Below are positions 50,093-58,601 of a stretch of DNA of 64,000 nt, one piece after another (position 1 is the stretch's first letter; each line of letters begins with the position of its first letter). The notes beneath the pieces are model-generated. The model ran no database searches, was not told where the DNA came from, and was given only the letters and a program-made list of their open reading frames with translations. The DNA is from Sphingobacteriaceae bacterium (GTDB lineage Bacteria > Bacteroidota > Bacteroidia > B-17B0 > Aurantibacillaceae): assembly GCA_016709575.1 (NCBI GenBank), contig JADJMM010000004.1, positions 310,001 to 374,000 of the forward strand. Direction: 5' to 3'. The translations under genes were made by a program, and so were the position numbers.

Positions 50093-50865
50093 ATGAAGAC
50101 GAAAGAAGAAATAGTAAACAACTGGCTACCGCGTTATACTGGTAAAAAGCTAGAAGATTTCGGATCCTATATTTTACTCACAAACTTTGGAGGCTATGTA
50201 AAAATGTTTGCCGATTTAAACAAGGTACCTGTTGAGGGCTTAGATAAGCCAATGCAAAGCGCTACTCATGATGGCATTACTATTATTAATTTTAGTATGG
50301 GCAGTGCTATGGCAGCAACCATTATGGATTTGTTAACTGCAATTATGCCCAAAGCTGTTTTGTTTTTAGGCAAGTGCGGTGGTTTAAAAAGAAAAATCAA
50401 ATTGGCGATTTAATTCTTCCTATTGCAGCTATTCGTGGTGAAGGAACCAGTAACGATTATTTACCTTTAGAAGTTCCTGCTCTACCCTCTTTTAATTTAC
50501 AAAAAGCAATTTCTTACACCATCCGTTTAAGTGGCCGCGATTATTGGACAGGTACAGTTTATACTACTAACCGTCGCGTATGGGAGCATGATGAAGAATT
50601 TAAAGAGTACTTGCGCGAGATACGTGTAATGGCCATTGACATGGAAACTGCCACAATATTTAGCGTAGGCTTTCATAACGAAATACCTGTAGGAGCTCTG
50701 TTATTAGTGAGCGACCAACCCATGACTCCTGAAGGAGTTAAAACAGAGGAAAGCGATAAAAAAGTAACTGAAGGTTTTGTAACAAATCATTTACAAATTG
50801 GCATAGACTCTTTAAAAGAATTACAAAACTCAGGTATCTCAGTTAAACATTTACGTTTTGAGTAA
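50093..50865 (+). CDS. amn: AMP nucleosidase, short form (one frameshift)
   Basis: A protein of 257 residues when a lost A in 50386-50390 is restored, giving GKCGGLKKKNQIGDLILPIAA. It belongs to the nucleoside phosphorylase fold: FGSYILLTNFGGYVKMFAD, FSMGSAMAATIMDLL, a conserved VMAIDMETATIFSVG near 180-195 for ribose binding, and LLVSDQPMTPEGVKTEESD. The short form, lacking the N-terminal extension of the E. coli enzyme, is usual in Bacteroidota. It splits AMP into adenine and ribose 5-phosphate. It overlaps the MeaB start by 8 bp. Confidence 0.9.
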
Positions 50866-51846
50866 TTCAACTTTAAATACACCTGATTATTACATTAAAG
50901 GAATTTTAGCCGGAGATATTTCTATTCTTAGCCGTGCAATAACTTTAGTTGAATCTACCAAAGAAGAACATCAGCTAATTGCAGAAAAAGTTATTGATGG
51001 CGTGATTGAAAAAACAGGAAAATCTTTTCGTTTAGGTATCACAGGTGTTCCCGGTGTGGGAAAAAGTACATTCATTGAAAGCTTTGGTTTAGAATTAGCC
51101 GATAGCGGACATAAAGTGGCCATTTTAGCAATAGACCCTAGCAGTCAGAAAAGTAAAGGGAGTATTTTAGGCGATAAAACACGAATGGAAAAATTATCCG
51201 TTCATCCTAAAGTTTATATTCGCCCTTCACCTAGCTCAGGCACCTTAGGTGGTGTTGCACAAAAAACATTCGAAACTATTTTATTATGTGAGGCTGCAGG
51301 CTACGATTTTATTATTGTAGAAACTGTTGGGGTTGGACAAAGTGAAATTACAATTAGTCAGATGACAGATTTCTTTTTGTTACTGATGTTAGCCGGTGCC
51401 GGAGATGAATTACAAGGTATTAAGCGCGGCATTATGGAAATGGCTGATTCGGTTATTATCACCAAAGCCGACGGAGCAAATATTCAGAAAGCAAAAAATG
51501 CAAGGGGAGAATACGCTCATGCATTGCATTTATTTCCACCAACAGAAAGCGGATGGATTCCGAAGGTAGATACTTGTTCCGCTTTACAAAACGATGGCGT
51601 TACCAATGTGGTAAGAATTATAGACGAATATAAATTACTTACCGAATCGAATGGGTATTTCGCTAAAAAACGTAATACACAGTTAAAAGAGTGGTGCACC
51701 AAAGTATTGCTGATAAACTAAAGGAAAAATTCTACAATAATCCTGCTGTAAAAGCAGAATTAGCAAAAATGGAAGACCTTTTATTAAAAGGAACTATCAA
51801 CCCATATAAGCTGGCTTCGGAACTTATTTCCAAATGGAAATCCTAA
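50858..51846 (+). CDS. meaB: Methylmalonyl-CoA mutase-associated GTPase MeaB/ArgK (one frameshift)
   Basis: GTPase of 329 residues after one lost base near 51691-51697 is restored; the corrected C-terminus runs HQSIADKLKEKFYNN... to LASELISKWKS. P-loop GVPGVGKST is at 63-71, followed by AIDPSSQKSKGSILGDKTRM, ETVGVGQSE and the guanine-binding TKADG. MeaB protects and reloads the B12 cofactor of methylmalonyl-CoA mutase, so the host probably has that enzyme, although the mutase genes are not in the window. The start is TTG at 50858, inside the end of amn; no ATG occurs nearby. Confidence 0.92.
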
Positions 51847-51921
51847 AATCGTTTTAGTCCCTTTTTTGCACATTTAACCTTTATTTAATGTCATTTCCTT
51901 CAAAAGAGGCTTTTAAAGATG

Positions 51922-51929
51922 TACATTTG
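51922..51929 (+). promoter_or_regulatory. Candidate -7 element of the 51950 gene
   Basis: TACATTTG, the same 8-mer as in the tRNA-tuf promoter, ends 20 bp before the ATG at 51950. The -33 position reads TTCA, not TTTG. Confidence 0.45.
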
Positions 51930-51949
51930 CGAAGCAAAAAAACGCATAA

Positions 51950-52291
51950 ATGAAAAAATTGTTACTCTTGGTTCTTATCACAGCTTTTGTAAACTCAAAA
52001 GCAGATACTAATCATCCCTTATCAGATGTTAAAGAATTGAAGTTAGAAACTTTAGTTACTATAAATCCGAACATCTTTACAAAAGATGTAACAATAAAAT
52101 TAACGCAATACGTTCAGGAAGAAATAAAAGTAAGTTTGACCGATATTATAGGAAGAAGAGTCCTTAGCGCGAAATTTGAAAATGGTTCAACATCTAAAAC
52201 TATTAACATTTCACAGCTCGCACAAGGTGAATACCACCTTAAAGTAGAATACGGCACGCAAAGTTTTTCTACTACACTCATTAATGAGTAA
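51950..52291 (+). CDS. Mini-protein: signal peptide plus stand-alone T9SS type A-like sorting domain
   Basis: A 113-residue protein with almost nothing between its signal peptide (MKKLLLLVLITAFVNSKA) and a sorting-domain-like module of about 80 residues: TLVTINPNIFTKDVTIKLT, then VSLTDIIGRRVLSAKFENG and SQLAQGEYHLKVEYG, ending TTLINE. The order of strands matches the type A CTD (YPNP...; D..GR.V; L..G.Y.V). The first motif is INPN rather than YPNP. It has its own leader and a strong terminator, so it is not a fragment of a neighbour. It could be a decoy or regulator of the T9SS, or a remnant; I cannot tell. Confidence 0.75.
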   Translation: MKKLLLLVLITAFVNSKADTNHPLSDVKELKLETLVTINPNIFTKDVTIKLTQYVQEEIKVSLTDIIGRRVLSAKFENGSTSKTINISQLAQGEYHLKVEYGTQSFSTTLINE

Positions 52292-52298
52292 AGATTTT

Positions 52299-52326
52299 AA
52301 AAAGACCGCTTATACGCGGTCTTTTT
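52299..52326 (+). terminator. Terminator after the mini sorting-domain gene
   Basis: AAAAAGACCGC and GCGGTCTTTTT form a perfect 11-bp stem with a six-base loop, then ATTT. It starts 8 bp after the stop. Confidence 0.92.
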
Positions 52327-52493
52327 ATTTAAAGCAATTTATTGAGTTGATAACAAAGAAGCAGGAATTATTTTCTTAATTAAATCGCTAAAATCGTTTT
52401 AGGACTGTTTTCCAACATTTCCCTCTCATTTTACTATTATTTCAGAATAGAAGCTCTTTAATTCTGTAAATTTATTCAGTCAAAAAAATACTG

Positions 52494-55400
52494 ATGAAAA
52501 AACTTTTACTTCTCATTTTTACCTTCACTTTTTTACTTTCAACTGCCAAAGAATTAGTAATTGAAAATCCTTATTCGCAGCAATTTAAAAAGGCCTATTC
52601 TTTATATCCAACAGTTCCAAAAGGAATTTTAGAAGCGGTTGCTTATACACAAACGCGTTTCCAACATTTAAATAATCCAGAACACGCTTGCACAGGCATT
52701 CCAACAGCTTATGGTGTTATGGGATTAATTGAAAACGGAAAAGGTTATTTCAGAAGTAATCTGTCTTTAGTTTCAAACCTATCAGGATTTACAGAAGAAG
52801 ATATTAAAAAAAATCCGGAGACTTCTATAATTGCGTGTGCCGCGGCTTATAACGCGCTTCAACAAAAACATAATGCATTTTCAAAAAACGCTACTGATTA
52901 TAAAACAATTTTAATTGAATTAAGTGAATTGCCTTTGGCAAACGACTTAATTAATGATTTCGTTATCAACTCTCACCTTTACCAATTATTTTGGTTTTTA
53001 AACAACGGCGAATTTCAAGATGCTTACAGTTTTCCGGATTACAATTTAAATCTTCCTGAAATTTTTGGCGAGAATTACAATATTCTAAGTTCTTCAACAG
53101 TAAAAATTTCTAAAACAAGTATTCTTTCGCAAAGTGGACAAAATTATAAATCGAATACTCCTTCTGTAACTTTTTCACCTGATTACGGTCCGGCTTTATG
53201 GAATCCTACGACTTGTAATTATAGTTCACGTTCAGGTACACAAATCACTGCAGTTGCTATTCATGATGTTGAAGGGAGTTATTCAGGTTGTATTTCGTGG
53301 TTTAAAAATTGTAGTGCCAATGCTTCTGCACATTATGTTTTACGTAGTAGTGACGGACAAGTAACACAAATGATTTTAGAAGTTGATAAAGCTTGGCATA
53401 TTGGTTCTGAAAATCCTTACACAGTTGGATTAGAACACGAAGGTTACGCAAGTAGTTCAGCTTGGTACACCAACGCAATGTATGTTTCTTCTGCTAATTT
53501 AGTTCGTGATATTTGCACATCAAATTCAATTAATCCTTTACGTTGTTATTATGGTCCGGGTTGTTCTGGCACAACTCCTCAATGCGGTTTAGGCTCTTGT
53601 ACAAAAATTAAAGGCCATCAAATGTATCCAAGTCAAACACACAGCGACCCTGGTCCGTATTGGAATTGGGATAAATTTTATAAACTCATCAACAACACTT
53701 ACTCTATCACAACAACTTTCACCGCATCAACAGGAAATTTTTATGATTCCGGTGGAGCAACAGGAAATTATACTGATGACGAGCGCAAAGTTTATTTATT
53801 TACAAAAGCAGGAGCCACCAACATTACTTTAAATTTTACCGCATTTAATCTTGAAAAAAACTGGGACCATCTTTTTATTTATGATGGCGGAAATATAAAC
53901 TCTCCATTAATTGGAAAATACACTGGAACTGTTAGTCCGGGCCCGGTTACATCTACCAATGATAGTTTATTAGTTGAATTTAGAAGTGATTGCGCAACTA
54001 CCGCATCAGGTTGGTCGGCTACTTACACAACAGTAACTACAGCTACCATCACACCTGATATAATTTCTCCTAACACAACCGTGAGCACAATCGGCGCATG
54101 GAAAACCGCCAGCTTTACTGCAACGTTTTCTGATGCTGACAATGTTGGTGGATCTGGTTTAGAAAAAAGTTACTATCAAGTGATTGATTTTGATGGAACA
54201 GAATGGCGCGCGAATTACACGAAAGGTTTTTTTGCTGATAATTTTGATAATGCTATTCATCCGGAGTGGACACAAAAAGTGGGAATATGGAGTGTAACCG
54301 GAAATTCATTAGTACAAAGCGATGAAGTTTCAACTGCAGCAGGTAACACAAATATTTATGCAGCGCTAACCGAAAATTTATCTAACCGTTATTTGTATCA
54401 GTTCTTAGCAAAGTTTGAAGGTAGTGGAACAAATCGCAGTGCAGGCTTACATTTTTTCTGTGATAAACCGGATAGCACCAATCGTAACAATTCGTATTTC
54501 GTTTGGTTTAGGTTAGATGATCAAAAAGTTCAAATCTATAAAGTAATTGCAAATAATTTTGGAGTTCCTGTCGCAGATTTACCTTTAGCGTTTACAGCAG
54601 GACAATGGTACGACATAAAAGTAATCTTTGATCGTATCAGCGGAAAGATGAATGTATACATGAACAATGGTTTAATCGCCACTTGGACAGATCCTTCACC
54701 CTACTCTAACGGCGGATACATTTCGTTTAGAAGTGGTAATTGTAAATTTAGTATAGATGAAATTAAAGTATATCGTTCACGTGCAGCAACAGCGAATGTA
54801 ACTTTAGGAAGCGGAAATGCTTTTGACATCCGTTACCAAAATCCAAATCCTTTAACCAGCAGCGCCAAAATAAAATCTATTTGTCAGGATAGCGCCGGAA
54901 ATTTGTCGCCAATATATTATCACGATTTAAATATTGATTGGACACCACCAAACAATTTAACTTTTGTAAATGATGGTAAGAGTACTGATGAGGCTTTAAA
55001 TTGCAATGATGATTCGTTAAGTGCAAATTGGAGTGCATCAGCTGATACAAATTCTGCTATTGTAAAATATTGGTATTCGGTGGGAACAAGTGCAGGTGCT
55101 ACTGATATTCAAAATTGGACCAGTAGTTTTACAGGGACAGCAGTTACAACTACATCAGTTGTATTGACACAAAACACAACCTATTATTTTAATATACAAG
55201 CTGAGAATGGCGCAGGATTATTAAGTAATATCATCAGCAGTAATGGTCAAAAAGTAGATAGTACTTGTGCTGCTATTGGCATAAATGAAATTGTAAAGGC
55301 TAATGGCTTTGCGATTTATCCTAATCCATTTACAAACAACATCACAGTTAAATTAAATGCTTTGTCAAGTAACGATGGCAAAATAACTTTAACTGATGTT

Positions 55401-55538
55401 TTAGGACGAGAAGTATTTGCCTTAAAATTGGAAGGCACTACAAAAACAATCAACACTGCAAGTTTGGCACAAGGTGTTTATTGGATAACTATTGAAAATG
55501 GAAAAGATAGATTTGTATCTAAGCTAGTAAAGGAATAA
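52494..55538 (+). CDS. Secreted N-acetylmuramoyl-L-alanine amidase with lysozyme-like, CUB and T9SS type A domains
   Basis: A 1014-residue secreted cell-wall enzyme. After a signal peptide (about 1-18), residues ~28-120 resemble a lytic-transglycosylase fold (PTVPKGILEAVAYTQTRFQ, then GVMGLIENGKGYF), but the catalytic Glu position (ESxF in the family) reads QTRF. Residues ~250-400 are an Amidase_2 domain with zinc-ligand candidates in AIHDVEG, GHQMYPS and HSDPGPYWNW. A CUB-like domain (about 410-520; TASTGNFYDSGG, WDHLFIYDGG) follows, then a laminin-G/fibronectin-like part and a type A sorting domain (AIYPNPFTNNITVKL...) ending RFVSKLVKE. It probably cuts peptidoglycan of other cells or during remodelling. 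Confidence 0.88.
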   Translation: MKKLLLLIFTFTFLLSTAKELVIENPYSQQFKKAYSLYPTVPKGILEAVAYTQTRFQHLNNPEHACTGIPTAYGVMGLIENGKGYFRSNLSLVSNLSGFTEEDIKKNPETSIIACAAAYNALQQKHNAFSKNATDYKTILIELSELPLANDLINDFVINSHLYQLFWFLNNGEFQDAYSFPDYNLNLPEIFGENYNILSSSTVKISKTSILSQSGQNYKSNTPSVTFSPDYGPALWNPTTCNYSSRSGTQITAVAIHDVEGSYSGCISWFKNCSANASAHYVLRSSDGQVTQMILEVDKAWHIGSENPYTVGLEHEGYASSSAWYTNAMYVSSANLVRDICTSNSINPLRCYYGPGCSGTTPQCGLGSCTKIKGHQMYPSQTHSDPGPYWNWDKFYKLINNTYSITTTFTASTGNFYDSGGATGNYTDDERKVYLFTKAGATNITLNFTAFNLEKNWDHLFIYDGGNINSPLIGKYTGTVSPGPVTSTNDSLLVEFRSDCATTASGWSATYTTVTTATITPDIISPNTTVSTIGAWKTASFTATFSDADNVGGSGLEKSYYQVIDFDGTEWRANYTKGFFADNFDNAIHPEWTQKVGIWSVTGNSLVQSDEVSTAAGNTNIYAALTENLSNRYLYQFLAKFEGSGTNRSAGLHFFCDKPDSTNRNNSYFVWFRLDDQKVQIYKVIANNFGVPVADLPLAFTAGQWYDIKVIFDRISGKMNVYMNNGLIATWTDPSPYSNGGYISFRSGNCKFSIDEIKVYRSRAATANVTLGSGNAFDIRYQNPNPLTSSAKIKSICQDSAGNLSPIYYHDLNIDWTPPNNLTFVNDGKSTDEALNCNDDSLSANWSASADTNSAIVKYWYSVGTSAGATDIQNWTSSFTGTAVTTTSVVLTQNTTYYFNIQAENGAGLLSNIISSNGQKVDSTCAAIGINEIVKANGFAIYPNPFTNNITVKLNALSSNDGKITLTDVLGREVFALKLEGTTKTINTASLAQGVYWITIENGKDRFVSKLVKE

Positions 55539-55554
55539 AAATATCTTACTCACA

Positions 55555-55584
55555 AAAAAGGCTGCCCTTTCAGGCAGCCTTTTT
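55555..55584. terminator. Bidirectional terminator between the amidase and FG-GAP genes
   Basis: AAAAAGGCTGCC and GGCAGCCTTTTT form a perfect 12-bp stem with loop CTTTCA, between converging genes. Confidence 0.92.
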
Positions 55585-55603
55585 ATTTTGAGACTATTTT
55601 AAA

Positions 55604-56927
55604 TTAGTTCTTAGTCACTTTAAAGATATTGCTTTTGTTATCAGTACTTATTTTAACAAAATACATACCTTTTGCTTCAGGTAATTCAATAGTATTTGTA
55701 GTGTTACTGATTTCTTTTGTAGAAACTACTTTGTCCTAATGCATTAATTACTTCAACTGACATTATTTCAGAAGTGTTATCTAACTTAAGAGTAACGTTA
55801 TCAGTAGTTGGATTTGGGTAAATGCTAACACCTGCAATTATGTTTGCAGTAGAGATACCTGTACCAAATGTATTTTCAGCATAAAATAAAGCACCAGTTG
55901 AGATACCTGTTAACATATCTTGATCACCGTCATTATCTAAATCAGCAAATACCGGTGAAGCACCAGCATTAGTTAGATTAGTTAATGAGAAAGGATTAGA
56001 TGTAGGTGCACCAAAAGCTGGAGCTGAAGCAGTACCTGTGTTTAAATAGTATGCAAAAGCACCACTATCACCAGACCACATATCTTTATCGCCATCAGAA
56101 TCTAAATCAGTAAAAGCAACAGTGCCATAACCCGCAGTTAAGTTTGCTGTTAAACCAAATGTATTCATTACAGGAGCGGCAAAAGCAGGTGCAGAAGCAG
56201 TACCAGTATTTTGGTAATAGAAGAAATTTCCGTCAAAATTACCAACCATTAAATCCTGGTCACCATCGTTATCTAAATCAGTAAATGCACCATAGCCATA
56301 GCCATTAGTTACTGTAGTAATTCCAAAAGGATTTGTTACCATCGCAGCAAACGCCGGAGCGGTAGCACTTCCTGTATTTTGATAATAAAAAATATCTCCG
56401 GCATAACCACTTGAAATCATATCCTTATCGCCATCATTATCCAAATCAACAAAAGAAGGACAAGCATAACCATCACCTGTGTTAGTTAAACCATATGCGT
56501 TTGTTGCAGAGGCAGTAAATGAAGGCACAGAAGCTGTACCGATGTTCTGGTAATAAAAGAAATCACCATTAACATCACCAGCCATTACATCCTTATCTCC
56601 ATCATTATCTAAATCAACAAACGTTGGAGTTGACCATTGACCAGCAGTGTTAGCTAAACCAAAAGGGTTAGATAATTTTGTTGGAAATGATTGTGCATTT
56701 GCAGCATTAGGCTGAAACAAAATAAAACCAGCAGTTAATGCAAATGTTGCAGTGCTAAGTTTAAGTTGAGTTTGCATTCCTGTTAACAATTGAAACAAAC
56801 GAGAGATACGTCTCTTAAGAATATCTTGTTTGTATTCGTTTTTACCAAGCGCTAATAAATTGCTTAGTTTTTTGCGGCTGCGGTTATAAAACCGAACCAG
56901 TTCATTGTAATTGTAATTTTTCTTCAT
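55604..56927 (-). CDS. FG-GAP/VCBS-repeat T9SS type A protein with long N-terminal extension (one frameshift)
   Basis: A protein of about 440 residues after correcting one base near 55730-55732; the restored end is VVSTKEISNTTNTIEL...GMYFVKISTDN...FKVTKN, a type A sorting domain. The body has five FG-GAP/VCBS blades, each with a calcium-type loop FVDLDNDGDKD followed by FYYQNTGTASAP. These form a beta-propeller like that of integrin alpha chains. The N-terminus is unusual: about 50 basic, helical residues (NELVRFYNRSRKKLSNLLAL, then KRRISRLFQLL) precede the hydrophobic signal core, which ends ANAQ near residue 79. Confidence 0.87.
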
Positions 56928-56965
56928 CTTTGTTTTTTGGTTTTTGGTTTGTAAATATACTATTA

Positions 56966-58054
56966 TTATTGTTTTTGAGTATCAGGATTGGCCCAAAAGG
57001 TTTGTCCGGGAATGCTTAATGAGTATTTATGTAAAGGGTTTATTGTATTTAAAATATTCGGACGAATAGAATCTTTCAAAATTTTAAGTGAGTAAATTTC
57101 GTCAACACTTGTTTGATAGGTTAACTCACCTACAATGGCTTGGGTTGGTAAATGAATTACTTTAATACTAGCCACATCGGCTGTTTTAGCAAATGGAAGT
57201 TTAGCGAATGTAGAAGAGTTTTTCCTTAGCTTACTCATGGCAACACACATGTAGTCGCCAATAGCATCCATGCCCCTACAAAAACCATCCAACTTCTTAA
57301 TGACCTCGTATTTTTTTTCTTTGAGATTCACTTTTACTAATTCACCACTAGCTGATAAAAGCATGTAAAACTCACCCTTATAAATCATTGGTGAATGTGG
57401 CATCGGTAATTTATCTAAAATAATTTCGTTGGTCTCCACATCCATTAAAACACCACCGCTTACAATATTTTCTCTCCATCCTTGATGTGTATCTGTTGTT
57501 CCTAAAGCTGTAACGTATTTTGGTTTGCCATTTACCATTACTAAACCGTTTAGGTGACAACGGTCTTCAGATACCAGATTACTAATAAAAGGCGGTTGCC
57601 ATCTTGGAATAAAATTAAAATTCCCTGTTACCTGTGCCAGGCAAGAAAACGACGTATTAATAGCCCAAACCCCATCAGTACCCATAGCCACATCATGCAT
57701 ATCAACCTGACCGGTATAAAAAGTGGTGCGGGGTAAAAACAGACTATCGTAGGTGTCTTTTTTATTAGGATAATGTTTGGCTAATTCGGGTGAATTTTCG
57801 AAGTAATGTACTTCATCCTTAGTAGCCAAAATCATTTTGTCACCTGCAATTTCGAAACCCATTGGCTTATTAAAATCACGGGGCAATTGGGTAATACGAT
57901 TCTCATCAACCGGACTAATAAAAATAAGTTTACCTGCTTGGTAGGTAGTAATAGCAATGCTGCACTTTAACTTGAATAACAGTTCAGATAATTGCGGTGT
58001 AAATGTGCAACTAAAAGGTGCTAATCCGATGTTATTTGGTGTTTGTTGATCCAT
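56966..58054 (-). CDS. TIGR03032 family protein
   Basis: A 362-residue protein without a signal peptide, matching the TIGR03032/DUF4915 family: FSCTFTPQLSELLFKLKCSIAITTYQAGKL at the start, then LPRDFNKPMG, FLPRTTFYTGQVDMHD, LNGLVMVNGKPKYVTALG and DTHQGWRENIVSGG. The family is predicted to fold as a beta-propeller and is found in scattered bacteria, sometimes with TPR or glycosyltransferase genes. No enzyme activity is established. It has a good promoter directly upstream and a 38-bp gap to the FG-GAP gene, which may be cotranscribed. Confidence 0.88.
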   Translation of the reverse strand: MDQQTPNNIGLAPFSCTFTPQLSELLFKLKCSIAITTYQAGKLIFISPVDENRITQLPRDFNKPMGFEIAGDKMILATKDEVHYFENSPELAKHYPNKKDTYDSLFLPRTTFYTGQVDMHDVAMGTDGVWAINTSFSCLAQVTGNFNFIPRWQPPFISNLVSEDRCHLNGLVMVNGKPKYVTALGTTDTHQGWRENIVSGGVLMDVETNEIILDKLPMPHSPMIYKGEFYMLLSASGELVKVNLKEKKYEVIKKLDGFCRGMDAIGDYMCVAMSKLRKNSSTFAKLPFAKTADVASIKVIHLPTQAIVGELTYQTSVDEIYSLKILKDSIRPNILNTINPLHKYSLSIPGQTFWANPDTQKQ

Positions 58055-58083
58055 TGCCAGTTACAACCCTTTTGAGGGTCTAG

Positions 58084-58113
58084 CAAAGATAACCTTAAAT
58101 ATTAATGCACAAA
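58084..58113 (-). promoter_or_regulatory. Bacteroidota-type promoter of the TIGR03032 gene
   Basis: On the minus strand TTTG (58110-58113), 18 bases, then TATCTTTG (58084-58091) match TTTG-N18/20-TAnnTTTG. The ATG is at 58054, about 30 bp after the -7 element. Confidence 0.7.
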
Positions 58114-58204
58114 GTCCAATTTATCCCCCTAAAAACGTGAAAAATTCAATGATTTTTAACATTTTAAGTGTTGGAAATTACTCCACTTGTTACCTATAAT
58201 AGAT

Positions 58205-58600
58205 TTACTTTGCCGCTCCCTTTTTTATTATTTCCTTTAAAACAGACATATCTACTTCCTCGAGTTTATTAATATACAAACAACCTTTTCCGGTTTTATA
58301 TTTTCCTAATTTTTTAAGAGTTGCTTGATTTTCAACCGCACCACTAACATATAAAGTTAAATTTGCTTTGCGTGGAGAGAAACCCATTATGAACCAATCG
58401 AGCTCACGACCACTATCGTATTTTAATACCTTATCACCAAAACCAACTATGGCCGGGCCCCACATTTTACCTTTTGATTTAGTTGCCTTCTCCATCATTT
58501 CGATAATCGCAAATGCATCTTTGCGCTTTTGTGGTTCAGCAATCTTTTTAATAAAAGCATCAACGCTTAATTCTGTCTTTTTCGTTTTTAACTCTGCCAT
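58205..58600 (-). CDS. DUF1801 domain protein
   Basis: A 131-residue cytoplasmic protein of the DUF1801/YdhG-like family. The conserved core reads GKMWGPAIVGFGDKVLKYDSGRELDWFIMGFSPRK followed by LTLYVSG, with GKGCLYINKLEEVD near the end. The N-terminal helical lead (VDAFIKKIAEPQKRKDAFA) is typical. The fold is known from structural genomics, but the molecular role is not. The start is 2 bp after the stop of the upstream BNR gene, so the two are translationally close, though of unrelated function. Confidence 0.88.
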   Translation of the reverse strand: MAELKTKKTELSVDAFIKKIAEPQKRKDAFAIIEMMEKATKSKGKMWGPAIVGFGDKVLKYDSGRELDWFIMGFSPRKANLTLYVSGAVENQATLKKLGKYKTGKGCLYINKLEEVDMSVLKEIIKKGAAK

Positions 58601-58601
58601 A

